Assembly: GCA_964588325.1 (NCBI GenBank)
Contig: CAZPOR010000002.1
Location: 124,001-188,000 of the forward strand
DNA: 64,000 nucleotides
Reading direction: 5' to 3'
DNA from: Thiovibrio sp964588325
GTDB taxonomy: Bacteria; Desulfobacterota; Desulfobulbia; Desulfobulbales; Desulfurivibrionaceae
Numbering within the stretch: position 1 is the first letter of the stretch; every line of letters begins with the position of its first letter. The notes beneath the pieces are model-generated. The model saw only the letters and a list, made by a program, of their open reading frames with translations. It did not search any database and was not told the origin of the DNA. The translations under genes and the position numbers were made by a program. Below are positions 26,800 to 35,326 of the stretch, piece after piece.

Positions 26800-27258
26800 A
26801 TGTCGGAATCAGGGAAGGCAACGCTTGTTCCCCTGGCTGGGTTTCCCGAGGTCAACAGCCAGTCCATTAAGGGGTGGGAGGAGTTTCTGCGGGAGGGCAA
26901 GCAGTTCCTGGCCACGGCCAACAATGCCTACACGCAGCGGAAAGAACCTTTCACCACCGCGATTCTGTATAACCTGGTGGCCATGGCCATGGAAAAACTG
27001 ATCATGGCCCTGCTCATGAAAAGCGGCAAGCTGCCGTATAACCACACCATGCACGATCTGGTGGAAGCCATTGATGAGTTTTTGCCCGGCGAACTGGAGG
27101 GCCTTGGGGCAGAGCTTAAGGCGTGGGATGGGTTTCAGGATATCTGCGATATCGAGAGCTACTCCATCACCCCTCCGACCATGGGGCAGATAGGCGGCAT
27201 GCTCACCCTGGCCCTGGAGGTCCAGTCGCGGGTCATTGCCTCTGTCATCGACCGTTAA
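26800..27258 (+). CDS. HEPN-like protein, nif-associated
   Basis: A 152-residue, mostly helical protein. The central segment AILYNLVAMAMEKLIMALLMKSGKLPYNHTMHDLVEAID resembles the HEPN fold of small helical proteins that pair with nucleotidyltransferases, but the RNase motif R-x4-6-H is not evident. It follows AAGGAGGGAG and precedes the Nif11 gene. The fold call is tentative; the position at the 3' end of the nif operon suggests a nif accessory. Confidence 0.55.
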   Translation: MSESGKATLVPLAGFPEVNSQSIKGWEEFLREGKQFLATANNAYTQRKEPFTTAILYNLVAMAMEKLIMALLMKSGKLPYNHTMHDLVEAIDEFLPGELEGLGAELKAWDGFQDICDIESYSITPPTMGQIGGMLTLALEVQSRVIASVIDR

Positions 27259-27296
27259 CATTGCAACCTATTGATCATATAAGAAGGAGAACGACC

Positions 27297-27518
27297 ATGG
27301 CGAGAAAAGACGTAGAGGCATTGCTTGTTGCTGGCGGCGGAGATAAACACCTGCGGGCCAAATACGATGTCCCCGGCACCCGGGAAGAGTTTGTCGCCCT
27401 GGCGGCGGAAGACGGCTACCATTTCACGGTGGAGGAGCTCGACACGGTGCTCAAGGAGTCCGGCGATGTTTTTGAAAAAAACGGCAACCCGGCCAAGCGG
27501 CAGATCTGGTGGGTGTGA
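27297..27518 (+). CDS. Nif11-family protein
   Basis: A 73-residue protein from the ATG at 27297 with AAGAAGGAGA upstream. The segment REEFVALAAEDGYHFTVEEL matches the Nif11 domain, named from nif clusters and later known as leader peptide for modified peptides in cyanobacteria. No GG cleavage site with a core peptide follows, so a precursor-peptide role is unlikely here. It is the last gene before the accessory block interrupts the nif region. Confidence 0.8.
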   Translation: MARKDVEALLVAGGGDKHLRAKYDVPGTREEFVALAAEDGYHFTVEELDTVLKESGDVFEKNGNPAKRQIWWV

Positions 27519-27562
27519 GGGGTGAAGGGAAGCCCGCGTGGTACGAGCGTTTGTCGGCTGTT

Positions 27563-28723
27563 TCAGGCCGTCATGGTCGCAAGCTCTTGTGGCAGCCGGG
27601 ATATTTCTGCCAACGGCAACATGGTTATCTTTTCGTGAGCGGGGTAGCGGGCAGTTCCTGGATAGATGACCCAGATATGGGTCAGGGAGAGGTCGGCCAG
27701 AGCGCTATGCATCGACTTGGTGACCTTTGGTGCTTCATTAAACTTGCACTCCACGCCAAACCGCTTGCCTCCCGAAAAGAAGAATATATCAATTTCCGCA
27801 CCACCTTGTGTTGCCCAAAAATATGCTTCGGAAATTTGCAGGGTGCTCATCACCTGTTCAAGAGTGAAGCCTTCCCATGAGGCGCCAAGTCGCGGATGCC
27901 CCCAAAGAGCTTTCATTTCGGGGATGTTCAGCAGGCTGTGAAGCAGGCCGCTGTCACGCAGGTAAACTTTGGGGGTTTTGACCTGCCGTTTTTTCAGGTT
28001 TTCATGCCAGGGTTGCAACTGCCTGACCATGTAGGTTCCAGTAAGGATGTCCAGGTAATGGCGCACCGTCTTGTCTGACATCCCCATGGAGCGCCCCAGG
28101 TCGGAGGCATTCCAGGTCTGTCCGTGCAGGTGGGTAAGCATGGTCCAGAAACGACGCATGGCTGTAGAGGGGATGGTAATGCCCAGTTGCGGGATGTCAC
28201 GCTCCAGGAAGGTTCGGATAAACCCTTCCCGCCAGGCCAGGCTATCTGACTCGCTTTCCGCTAGAAAGGAACGGGGAAACCCGCCTCGCAACCAGAGACG
28301 ATCGCGCCCTTCAGGCGTAATCTCGGCAAGGCTGAACCCGCCCATATCAACAAACTCGATACGGCCTGCCAGTGTTTCCGAAACTTTTTTTATAATCTGC
28401 GGGGAAGCACTTCCCAAAATCAGATAACGGGCTGCATGACCGGGGCGGTCCACCATCACCCGCAGTACGCTGAACAGTTCGGGGAGAAGCTGAATTTCGT
28501 CCATGACCACCAATCCCGAGAGGGAGCCAAGCAGTAACTCCGGATTCTGCAGGCGTTGCTGGTCGGCGGGAGATTCGAGGTCGAAATAATGGGCTTCACG
28601 TCCTTGCGCGATCATGCGTGCCAGCGTGGTTTTCCCGCACTGGCGGGGCCCCAGCAGGGCCGTTACCGGTGAGCGTTGCAAGGCCGTAGAGACAGCTTTA
28701 AGATACAAGTCTCTGTTAATCAT
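27563..28723 (-). CDS. AAA+ ATPase with DUF4143 C-terminal domain
   Basis: A 386-residue protein. The N-terminal AAA domain has Walker A LLGPRQCGKTTLAR and Walker B LVVMDEIQL. The C-terminal half matches DUF4143: AYFWATQGGAEIDIFFFSGGKRFGVECKFNEAP, which looks like a PD-(D/E)xK-type nuclease core. This family is widespread, often solitary and linked to mobile or defence regions. A perfect 20-bp inverted repeat lies just upstream of its start. It points against the nif genes, marking the left edge of the inserted block. Confidence 0.85.
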   Translation of the reverse strand: MINRDLYLKAVSTALQRSPVTALLGPRQCGKTTLARMIAQGREAHYFDLESPADQQRLQNPELLLGSLSGLVVMDEIQLLPELFSVLRVMVDRPGHAARYLILGSASPQIIKKVSETLAGRIEFVDMGGFSLAEITPEGRDRLWLRGGFPRSFLAESESDSLAWREGFIRTFLERDIPQLGITIPSTAMRRFWTMLTHLHGQTWNASDLGRSMGMSDKTVRHYLDILTGTYMVRQLQPWHENLKKRQVKTPKVYLRDSGLLHSLLNIPEMKALWGHPRLGASWEGFTLEQVMSTLQISEAYFWATQGGAEIDIFFFSGGKRFGVECKFNEAPKVTKSMHSALADLSLTHIWVIYPGTARYPAHEKITMLPLAEISRLPQELATMTA

Positions 28724-28732
28724 GATCAGTAA

Positions 28733-28777
28733 TTATCATAACAAATTCGGATAGTCAATCCGAATTTGTTATGATAA
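28733..28777. repeat. Perfect 20-bp inverted repeat upstream of the DUF4143 ATPase
   Basis: Arms at 28733-28752 and 28758-28777 are exact reverse complements around AGTCA; each contains AACAAATTCGG. It lies between the divergent ATPase start and the antitoxin promoter region. It could be an operator or a remnant terminus of a mobile element. Confidence 0.75.
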
Positions 28778-28904
28778 AAGGTGGTGTGATGATCATTATG
28801 TCCTGGCCGCGCCCCTCTTGAGCGTCATGCTGCCAGGCCTTTTCTCCTTGAAAATGGCCATAAATAGAGCTATATTTGTAGCTGATAATTCAAGGAGGGA
28901 ATGT

Positions 28905-29156
28905 ATGGATACGATCTACGCCGACTACTCGATCAGCATGTCCGAATTCAAGAAGAACCCGGCGCAGGTGTTGCGCTCCGCAGGCGAAAAGCCGGTAGCA
29001 GTGCTCAACCACAACCGTCCCGCTTTCTATATGGTCACCCCCAAGCTTTTTGAATCCTTGGTCGAGAAGTTGGTCGACCTGGATCTGGTTGAGCTTGTCC
29101 GTCATCGCCTGGCACACAAAGACACGGCCATCGAAGTGGATATTGACAAGATCTGA
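28905..29156 (+). CDS. Phd/YefM-like antitoxin
   Basis: An 83-residue protein starting at ATG 28905 after CAAGGAGGGA. SMSEFKKNPAQVLRSAGEKPVAVLNHNRPAFYMV is the typical DNA-binding fold of Phd/YefM-type antitoxins, followed by a helical tail that would wrap the toxin. The toxin frame overlaps its end. It should repress its own promoter and neutralise the RelE-like partner. Confidence 0.85.
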   Translation: MDTIYADYSISMSEFKKNPAQVLRSAGEKPVAVLNHNRPAFYMVTPKLFESLVEKLVDLDLVELVRHRLAHKDTAIEVDIDKI

Positions 29157-29481
29157 AGGCGCTCCAGGTATCCCGAAGTACCGGCTCAAATTCATGCCGG
29201 AAGCACTCGAGGGGTGGAACGGTCTCGGCGGAAGCATCAAGGCGGTGTTGCGCAAAGCGCTCAAAAAGCGTCTCGAACGACCCTGCCCGCCTGGCTCGCA
29301 CCTGCATGGCGACCTGCGCGATTGCTACAAAATTAAACTGCGCAAGCAGGGCTACCGTTTGATTTATAGCGTTGAGGACGATGTGCTTGTCGTACTGGTG
29401 CTGGCTATCGACAAACGCGAAGACCTGGCCGCCTACCGGTCAGCGGTTGAGCGCCTGCTCTTGGGTAAGCAGGAAAAATAA
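29143..29481 (+). CDS. RelE/ParE-family mRNA-interferase toxin
   Basis: About 113 residues from a TTG at 29143 overlapping the antitoxin by 14 bases; an ATG at 29194 would remove the first beta strand (YRLKF). The body KKRLERPCPPGSHLHGDLRDCYKIKLRKQGYRLIYSVEDDVLVVLVLAI fits RelE toxins, ending DKREDLAAYRSAVERL. It would cleave mRNA on the ribosome when free of antitoxin. The start codon is the uncertain part. Confidence 0.8.
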   Translation: MTRSEGAPGIPKYRLKFMPEALEGWNGLGGSIKAVLRKALKKRLERPCPPGSHLHGDLRDCYKIKLRKQGYRLIYSVEDDVLVVLVLAIDKREDLAAYRSAVERLLLGKQEK

Positions 29482-29501
29482 TACGGTAGTAAGCTTACTT
29501 T

Positions 29502-29858
29502 TTAAGATCTGAACCCAGAGCCTTCCCGGAACTCCACCGCCCCTGTCCCCGTTTTCCCCTTTTCGTAAAACACTACCCCGACGCGCTCGATATGTTCCCG
29601 CAGTTTTGCATGGGCGATCTGTGCAAAAATCGAGAGGTCGATCTGGTAGGGCAACAGCAGGTCATCAAGTTCCTCGACGATGGCGCCAAGTTCCGCCGTG
29701 GTCAGGGCCTCGCCGTACAGGGTCAGGTCGATGTCCGAGCCGGTCTTGTAAGTGCCCTTGGCGCGGGAGCCGTACAAAATCGCTTTCTCGATGGCTGGGA
29801 AGCGGCTGAATACGGTGTGGATTTTCTCCACTGTCTGCGCTGGCAGGCCGTGGTTCAT
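29502..29858 (-). CDS. mntA: MntA-type nucleotidyltransferase antitoxin
   Basis: A 118-residue minimal nucleotidyltransferase. The active-site pattern GS-x10-DxD is exact in GSRAKGTYKTGSDIDL. In the MntA/HepT system it inactivates the HEPN toxin by adding AMP to a tyrosine. The ATG overlaps the stop of the upstream hepT gene by 4 bases. The stop lies just past the convergent toxin gene and a small AGTAAGCTTACT hairpin at 29488-29499. Confidence 0.85.
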   Translation of the reverse strand: MNHGLPAQTVEKIHTVFSRFPAIEKAILYGSRAKGTYKTGSDIDLTLYGEALTTAELGAIVEELDDLLLPYQIDLSIFAQIAHAKLREHIERVGVVFYEKGKTGTGAVEFREGSGFRS

Positions 29859-30280
29859 GGGTTGGTTTCCGGCTGGTCGGCAAGCGCGCCGAAGCGTTGT
29901 GCCATTGCGACAAAGGCGGGATGAAACCGGGTCAGAATGTCTTTGGCAACATCCTCCGCGATGTGAGGATCGTAGGTGTGCGAGGTCAGGTTGCGGGCCT
30001 TGATCATGTCCATCCATGTTTCCCCGTCATCGAGCAGCCCGTTCCTGAAGGCTTCGCGGGTTGCATTCCTGGAACCGACGATGCCGACAAATCCCTGTTC
30101 TTCGAGATAATCCTTCAACACATTCCAGGCAAGTTCGTGGGTAAACTCAAAGCCCTGAATTACTCCCTGCTGTTCCAGTTCCGACAAAGCGCGCTGTCTG
30201 GATAATTCCACCGCCCTGTTGAGGGTTTGCAACGCATTGGTGTAATTGTCGAAGCGTTGTTTCCACCGAATATCTTTCAC
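29855..30280 (-). CDS. hepT: HepT-type HEPN toxin
   Basis: A 141-residue helical HEPN protein. The RNase motif with its modifiable tyrosine, R-x4-H-x-Y, is present as RNLTSHTY. FTHELAWNVLKDYLEEQG is the usual preceding helix. Together with the downstream mntA gene it forms a two-gene HEPN/MNT toxin-antitoxin unit, toxin first, with coupled translation. Confidence 0.85.
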   Translation of the reverse strand: MKDIRWKQRFDNYTNALQTLNRAVELSRQRALSELEQQGVIQGFEFTHELAWNVLKDYLEEQGFVGIVGSRNATREAFRNGLLDDGETWMDMIKARNLTSHTYDPHIAEDVAKDILTRFHPAFVAMAQRFGALADQPETNP

Positions 30281-30395
30281 TCCGGGCTCCTTGTCATGTG
30301 GGGGTAAAGCGGGACGGCCATGGTTATGGGTAACAGGATGGAATCATGGGCGGCCCCGAGTTCCCGCCTAATCACTAACCTTCCGCCACGCATAG

Positions 30396-32081
30396 TTATT
30401 CAGCCGCAGATAATAAGGATGCGTCTTTTGCCCTGTCTCGTGCGTAATTGCCACCAAGCACTGTATCTAGCGCTTTGGCGGATTGCTTAAATGAAGCGTG
30501 ACAAAGCTTTTCGTCTTTGAGGATCGTGACGATGGCTTCACAATATTTTTCGAACTTGTTCGAAGACATTGGGGGCATACCAAGTCCAGCAATCTGTATA
30601 CGAGCGATGGCCAACAGGTGGTACCTGAATGGACGATACTTTCGGTCTAGAAGCTTCTTGCGAATTAATGCTTCGAAACGGTAAAGCGCTAGTGCGCTTG
30701 CATAATAAGCAACCAATGGATGACCAGGAACAAAGATTTTTGACTCAATGCTTTTGAGAAGGGTGCCGTAATAACGACTAGCCTGATGTGGTAGGCCGAG
30801 GAACATTGAAGAGAACGACCTGATTTGGTTTGAGATGCTAACAATCCGAATTTTCTCAATTCCAGTTGCTGATCGGTACTGTTGCGAACGTCTCTCGTAA
30901 TACAACTGGCAATCACCAGTCGCCGCCAGATAGTAGTCTTCGAGCGCCTTTTGAAAGTCGGTAAGCGCGGTTAGTTCTTCGGTCTTGACCGGCGTCTGCC
31001 TGTTTGTCGCTTTAATAATTCGATTCTTGACCCCACTGTCCTGCGACACTATTAGCTTCACTGGAATGTGAACAGGTGTTTTGAGGTTGTGCCTGTTGTT
31101 AAAAAGCACGTGGCTAGTCTGGCAGCCGTTCACGATTTGATAGTCTTCGATAGTGAAGGTGTCTGCAGTCTTCCCGATTGCGTCGGCAACAATGGTGACG
31201 CCGTTATTCATGAGCACAAATAACTGCTGTTCAGGTGATTTTAAAGTTTCGTCCATTTCATGATTGACTGGATTGTCACCTTGAAAATCTCTGACATTGT
31301 CGTAGAAGAGCCCTCTCAAAATGTTGCCGGAGTCGTCCGTGATGAGCTTCAGGTATTGCTCAGCGGGGAGATAGCCTAGATAGGACTCCTGAATGCCGGG
31401 GAGCGCAGGTAATGTAACTTTGCTCGTGAATTCGATGGACGTCGAGAGGCGATTCTTGGCACTGGCGTATAGACGTTGAAGAAGGCGGGCATCGATTGGA
31501 ATGAACTCAACATCTCGAAAAATATTTAGCTCAAGTAATGCCTCTTTTTCGTTTTCGATTCGGGCTACAAGCTTTGCGTCGTCTTGCCATTTGCCTGTTG
31601 TCGCGTAGAACATCCGTATGAGTGGATTCCCCCGTTTGAACAGGGGGCTCTTGGTGTAGATCGCCTTTGCTAACGATTCCTTCTCAGAGATAGCAGTATT
31701 TCGAGGTAGCGTAGGTTTCATGGCAAAGAAATCCTTTACCCCGAAGAAGAAGTTTGAAATTTCACTGCCAGAGAAATTGGCGCCGGACTTAGCTTGGCAG
31801 AAAATCAGATCAACCTCCAGGTACTTATTGGCTGTCGCTAGGTCGTCGACTTCGTCTAAATCAGAGACTAGGGTGCCATTGACAATTATCGCAATGCCGT
31901 CAATGCCGAGATCATCGCCGCCGCCGGTGTGGAGTTCTTCTACATCGAATTCGTCTCCGTATTCGTTTGAGACGGCGCAGTAGTTTACGAAGTGTTCAAA
32001 AAGGATCGGGTCATCGAGTCCAATCTCGAGCGACTCTTCGTTAGTAAAAGAATTGAGCAGACTTTGGGTTACGAGATCCAT
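30396..32081 (-). CDS. AIPR-family (abortive infection phage resistance) protein
   Basis: A 561-residue protein from the ATG at 32079-32081, preceded by AGAGGA. The AIPR core is visible as NVRDFQGDNPVN, LFVLMNNGVTIVAD, YQIVNGCQTSHVLF and IIKATNRQTPV. The N-terminus has DDLGIDGIAI and, about 45 residues later, IFCQAKSG, the pattern of a PD-(D/E)xK endonuclease active site. AIPR proteins are phage-defence related. Base composition is visibly more AT-rich than the nif genes on either side, consistent with horizontal gain. Confidence 0.85.
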   Translation of the reverse strand: MDLVTQSLLNSFTNEESLEIGLDDPILFEHFVNYCAVSNEYGDEFDVEELHTGGGDDLGIDGIAIIVNGTLVSDLDEVDDLATANKYLEVDLIFCQAKSGANFSGSEISNFFFGVKDFFAMKPTLPRNTAISEKESLAKAIYTKSPLFKRGNPLIRMFYATTGKWQDDAKLVARIENEKEALLELNIFRDVEFIPIDARLLQRLYASAKNRLSTSIEFTSKVTLPALPGIQESYLGYLPAEQYLKLITDDSGNILRGLFYDNVRDFQGDNPVNHEMDETLKSPEQQLFVLMNNGVTIVADAIGKTADTFTIEDYQIVNGCQTSHVLFNNRHNLKTPVHIPVKLIVSQDSGVKNRIIKATNRQTPVKTEELTALTDFQKALEDYYLAATGDCQLYYERRSQQYRSATGIEKIRIVSISNQIRSFSSMFLGLPHQASRYYGTLLKSIESKIFVPGHPLVAYYASALALYRFEALIRKKLLDRKYRPFRYHLLAIARIQIAGLGMPPMSSNKFEKYCEAIVTILKDEKLCHASFKQSAKALDTVLGGNYARDRAKDASLLSAAE

Positions 32082-32262
32082 GGGTTTCCTCTGTGGCGGA
32101 GAGATAGGGGCAATAGGGGTGTTCTTGATATTTAAAGTTTCAATACTGTCCACCAAACAGTTTCAGGGAGCATCCCATACGTCCCGGTTGATTGTCAACC
32201 CAAGAAAATGGGAAACTAGAATCACCTCGTAGGAGGCAAGTCTTGTTGCTCCGCAAACCCGC

Positions 32263-32297
32263 AAGGGCCGACAGAAATGTCAGGCCCTTTCTTTTTT
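32263..32297 (+). terminator. Rho-independent terminator-like hairpin before nifE
   Basis: AAGGGCC (32263-32269) pairs with GGCCCTT (32283-32289), with GACA/TGTC continuing inside around a GAAA-containing loop, followed by TTTCTTTTTT. It looks like a strong plus-strand terminator, yet the adjacent gene is on the minus strand. It may end a short untranslated RNA starting near 32190 or be left over from before the accessory block arrived. Confidence 0.6.
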
Positions 32298-32312
32298 GTC
32301 GCAAAGTTTACA
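32297..32312 (+). promoter_or_regulatory. NifA upstream activator site for nifE
   Basis: TGTCGCAAAGTTTACA fits TGT-N10-ACA exactly and lies about 98 bp upstream of the nifE -24 element. Confidence 0.7.
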
Positions 32313-32409
32313 CAACCCTCCTCGCCTCCTGCCTCCTTCCGCTTCAGCCCCTGAACTTTTGTATGCTTAACGCCAAGTAATAACACAAAAAAATATTAAT
32401 TCCCCTGCG

Positions 32410-32425
32410 TGGCACACCCCTTGCT
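32410..32425 (+). promoter_or_regulatory. Sigma-54 promoter of nifE
   Basis: TGGCACACCCCTTGC has GG at 32411-32412 and GC at 32423-32424, identical over 15 bases to the nifH promoter. It lies about 40 bp upstream of the nifE start, so NifA would switch on nifE-nifN (and probably nifB) as a second unit. Confidence 0.85.
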
Positions 32426-32464
32426 CTTGCTCCTCAGTAAATCATTACAAGGAGCACGGACGCC

Positions 32465-33829
32465 ATGGAAGCAGCGTTGCAGGAACGACAGGATTCGATA
32501 CATCGCACCGGGGAAGCCCCCTTTGCCATGGAGTGCAACAAGGACAGTCTGGCCGGGGCGGTGAGCCAGCGGGCCTGCGTGTTCTGCGGCTCCCGGGTGG
32601 TGCTGTACCCCATTGCCGACGCCCTGCATCTGGTGCACGGCCCCATCGGCTGCGCGGTCTACACCTGGGATATCCGGGGCGCCCTGTCCTCCGGGCCGGA
32701 GTTGCACCGCTTGAGCTTTTCCACGGACATGCAGGAGACAGACGTCATCTTCGGCGGCGAGAAAAAACTCTACAACGCCCTGGTGGAGCTCATCGACCGG
32801 CACAGCCCCAAGGCAGCCTTTGTCTATTCCACCTGCATCGTGGGGATCATCGGCGACGACATGCAGGCGGTGTGCCGCAGGGTGAGCGAGGAAAAATTCA
32901 TCCCGGTCCTGCCCGTGCAGTCCGAGGGATTCAAGGGCAACAAGCGGGCCGGCTACGCTGCCGCCTGCAATGCCATGCGGCAACTGGTGGGCATGGGCGA
33001 TATCAGCGGCATCTCCAAGTACAGCATCAACATTTTGGGCGATTTCAACCTGGCCGGGGAGATCTGGCTGATCCGCGAATACTTTGCCCGGATGGGCGTC
33101 GAGGTAGTGGCCAACATCACCGGCGACGGGAGGGTGGGGGACATCCAGCGGGCCCATGGTGCTGCGCTCAATGTGGTGCAGTGCTCCGGCTCCACCATGG
33201 ATCTGGCCAAGATGATGAAAGAGGACTATGGCATCCCCTCGCTGCGGGTCTCCTATTTCGGCATTGAGGACATGGCCGAATCGCTCTATGCGGTGGCCGC
33301 GTTTTTCAAGGACGAGGAGATGATGCAGCGCACCCGGGAGCTGGTCAAGGAGGAGCTTTCCCTGATCATGCCGGAGATCATGAAATACCGCCAGGCCCTG
33401 GCCGGCAAGCGGGCCGCCATTTACGTGGGCGGGGCGTTCAAGGCGTTTTCCCTGGTCAAGGCCTTCCGCACCATCGGCATGCAGGTGGTCATGGTCGGCT
33501 CCCAGACCGGGACTCCGGAGGATTATGAGGAGCTCGCCGCGATCACCGATCCGGGCACCATCATCGTGGACGATTCCAACCCCCTGGAGCTCTCCGCCTT
33601 TCTTCAGGAAAAGGAGGTGGACATCTTCGTGGGCGGGGTCAAGGAGCGGCCCATCGCCTACAAGCTGGGCGTGGCCTTCTGCGACCACAACCACGAGCGC
33701 AAGGAGATGCTAGCCGGATTCAGCGGCATGCTCAACTTCGCCCGCGAGGTGTATGGCTCGGTGATGAGCCCGGTGTGGAAGTTCGTGCCCCGAAAAAGTG
33801 AAACAGTGCAGGAGGCGAGCAATGACTAA
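32465..33829 (+). CDS. nifE: FeMo-cofactor scaffold protein NifE
   Basis: A 454-residue NifD paralogue that with NifN forms the scaffold on which NifB-co is converted to FeMo-cofactor. Cluster-binding cysteines are in QRACVFCGSRVVL and HGPIGCAVYTWD, and VYSTCIVGIIGDDM gives the third. The family motif AGYAAACNAM is present. It overlaps nifN by 8 bases. Confidence 0.95.
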   Translation: MEAALQERQDSIHRTGEAPFAMECNKDSLAGAVSQRACVFCGSRVVLYPIADALHLVHGPIGCAVYTWDIRGALSSGPELHRLSFSTDMQETDVIFGGEKKLYNALVELIDRHSPKAAFVYSTCIVGIIGDDMQAVCRRVSEEKFIPVLPVQSEGFKGNKRAGYAAACNAMRQLVGMGDISGISKYSINILGDFNLAGEIWLIREYFARMGVEVVANITGDGRVGDIQRAHGAALNVVQCSGSTMDLAKMMKEDYGIPSLRVSYFGIEDMAESLYAVAAFFKDEEMMQRTRELVKEELSLIMPEIMKYRQALAGKRAAIYVGGAFKAFSLVKAFRTIGMQVVMVGSQTGTPEDYEELAAITDPGTIIVDDSNPLELSAFLQEKEVDIFVGGVKERPIAYKLGVAFCDHNHERKEMLAGFSGMLNFAREVYGSVMSPVWKFVPRKSETVQEASND

Positions 33830-35180
33830 GATGCCACCCCAGTATGTCTCCACCACCAATGCCTGCAAGCTGTGCAAGCCGCTGGGCGCCAGCCTCGCCT
33901 TTCGGGGCGTGGAAGGGGCGGTGCCCTTTCTCCACGGCTCCCAAGGGTGCGCCACCTATATGCGGCGCTATATCATCAGCCATTTCAACGAGCCCATCGA
34001 CATCGCCTCCTCCTCGCTGGGGGAGAAGAACGCGGTCTATGGCGGCGGGGCGAACCTGAAGCTGGGCCTGAAAAACGTGACGGAAAAATACCGCCCGGCG
34101 CTGATCGGCATCGCCACCACCTGTCTCACCGAAACCATCGGCGACGACGTAAAGCGGCTGCTCTTTGAGTACCGCCAGGAATTCATGCAGGACGGCGGCC
34201 CGCTGTTGGTGCAGGTTTCCACCCCGAGCTATTCGGGCACCCACATGGAGGGGTTCCACGCAGCGGTCCGGGCCCTGGTCGAGCAGTTGACCGAGGAGTC
34301 GGAAGCGAACTCCACGGTGAACATCCTGCCCGGCTTTCTCTCGGCTGCCGATCTGCGGAGCCTCAAGGAGATCGTTGCCGATTGCGGCCTGATTGCCACC
34401 GTGCTCCCTGATTTTTCCGAAACCCTCGACGGACCGGCCCTGCGGGACTATCCCCTGATTCCCAAAGGCGGGACCAGGATCAGCGATATCCGGGCCATGG
34501 GCGGAGCGAAAGCCACCGTGGAGTTCGGCCATACCCTGCCGGAGCAGCTCTCCGGGGGCCGCCATCTTGAAAAGACCTACAACGTGCCCCTGCACCGTTT
34601 GGGTATGCCGGTGGGCATCCGGGAGACGGACCGGTTCTTCGAGGTGTTGGCCGCGCTTTCCGGTAACCCCATGCCGGAGAAGTACGCCCTGGCAAGAGGC
34701 CGCTTGGTGGACAGCCTGGTGGACGGCCATAAGTACATATTCGGCAAACGGGCCATTGTCTACGGCGAAGAGGATCTGGTCATCGGCCTGACCTCTTTTT
34801 TGGCCGAGATCGGGGTGCAGCCGGTGCTCTGCGCCTCGGGCGGCGCCAGCGGCGGGTTTGTTAAGGCCATCGAAAAGGCGGTGGAAGGCTTTGGGCTGGA
34901 AATGCCCCGGATACATGAGGGCATGGATTTTTTCGAGATCGGCGAATTGGCCGCGGAGCTCAAGCCGGATTTTTTCCTCGGCCACAGCAAGGGGTATACC
35001 CTGGCGCGAGGCTTGGGCATCCCGCTGATCCGGGTCGGGTTCCCCATCCACGACCGGATGGGTGGGCAGCGGCTCCTGCACATCGGCTACCACGGGGCGC
35101 AGCAGCTTTTCGACCTGATCGCCAATACCATGATCGCGGTCAAGCAGGATGGTTCCGAGGTTGGGTACAGCTATATGTGA
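33822..35180 (+). CDS. nifN: FeMo-cofactor scaffold protein NifN
   Basis: A 452-residue NifK paralogue starting at the ATG 33822 inside the end of nifE. ACKLCKPLGASLAF and LHGSQGCATYMRR carry the expected cysteines; TTCLTETIGDDV follows. It contains no extra C-terminal NifB fusion. Partner of NifE. The gap to nifB holds a REP-like repeat. Confidence 0.95.
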   Translation: MTKMPPQYVSTTNACKLCKPLGASLAFRGVEGAVPFLHGSQGCATYMRRYIISHFNEPIDIASSSLGEKNAVYGGGANLKLGLKNVTEKYRPALIGIATTCLTETIGDDVKRLLFEYRQEFMQDGGPLLVQVSTPSYSGTHMEGFHAAVRALVEQLTEESEANSTVNILPGFLSAADLRSLKEIVADCGLIATVLPDFSETLDGPALRDYPLIPKGGTRISDIRAMGGAKATVEFGHTLPEQLSGGRHLEKTYNVPLHRLGMPVGIRETDRFFEVLAALSGNPMPEKYALARGRLVDSLVDGHKYIFGKRAIVYGEEDLVIGLTSFLAEIGVQPVLCASGGASGGFVKAIEKAVEGFGLEMPRIHEGMDFFEIGELAAELKPDFFLGHSKGYTLARGLGIPLIRVGFPIHDRMGGQRLLHIGYHGAQQLFDLIANTMIAVKQDGSEVGYSYM

Positions 35181-35198
35181 AGGATTCGTAATAGACAG

Positions 35199-35272
35199 GT
35201 GCTTCGACAGGCTCAGCACGAACGGATTTTATACATTCAGTAATCTCCGTTCGCCCTGAGCCTGTCGAAGGG
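35199..35272. repeat. REP-like repeat, family A (copy 3)
   Basis: GTGCTTCGACAGGCTCAGCA with the inverted partner CCTGAGCCTGTCGAAGGG, between nifN and nifB. Confidence 0.8.
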
Positions 35273-35326
35273 TGTTCTTGAAGTTTTGCTAGAGATTCAA
35301 GCTAGAGACATAAGGGAGAGAAAATC

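Noticed and set aside
32190..32300. Riboswitch before nifE (cobalamin, c-di-GMP, TPP or molybdenum cofactor type)
   Set aside because: None of the conserved boxes of these classes could be found; only a terminator-like hairpin is supported.
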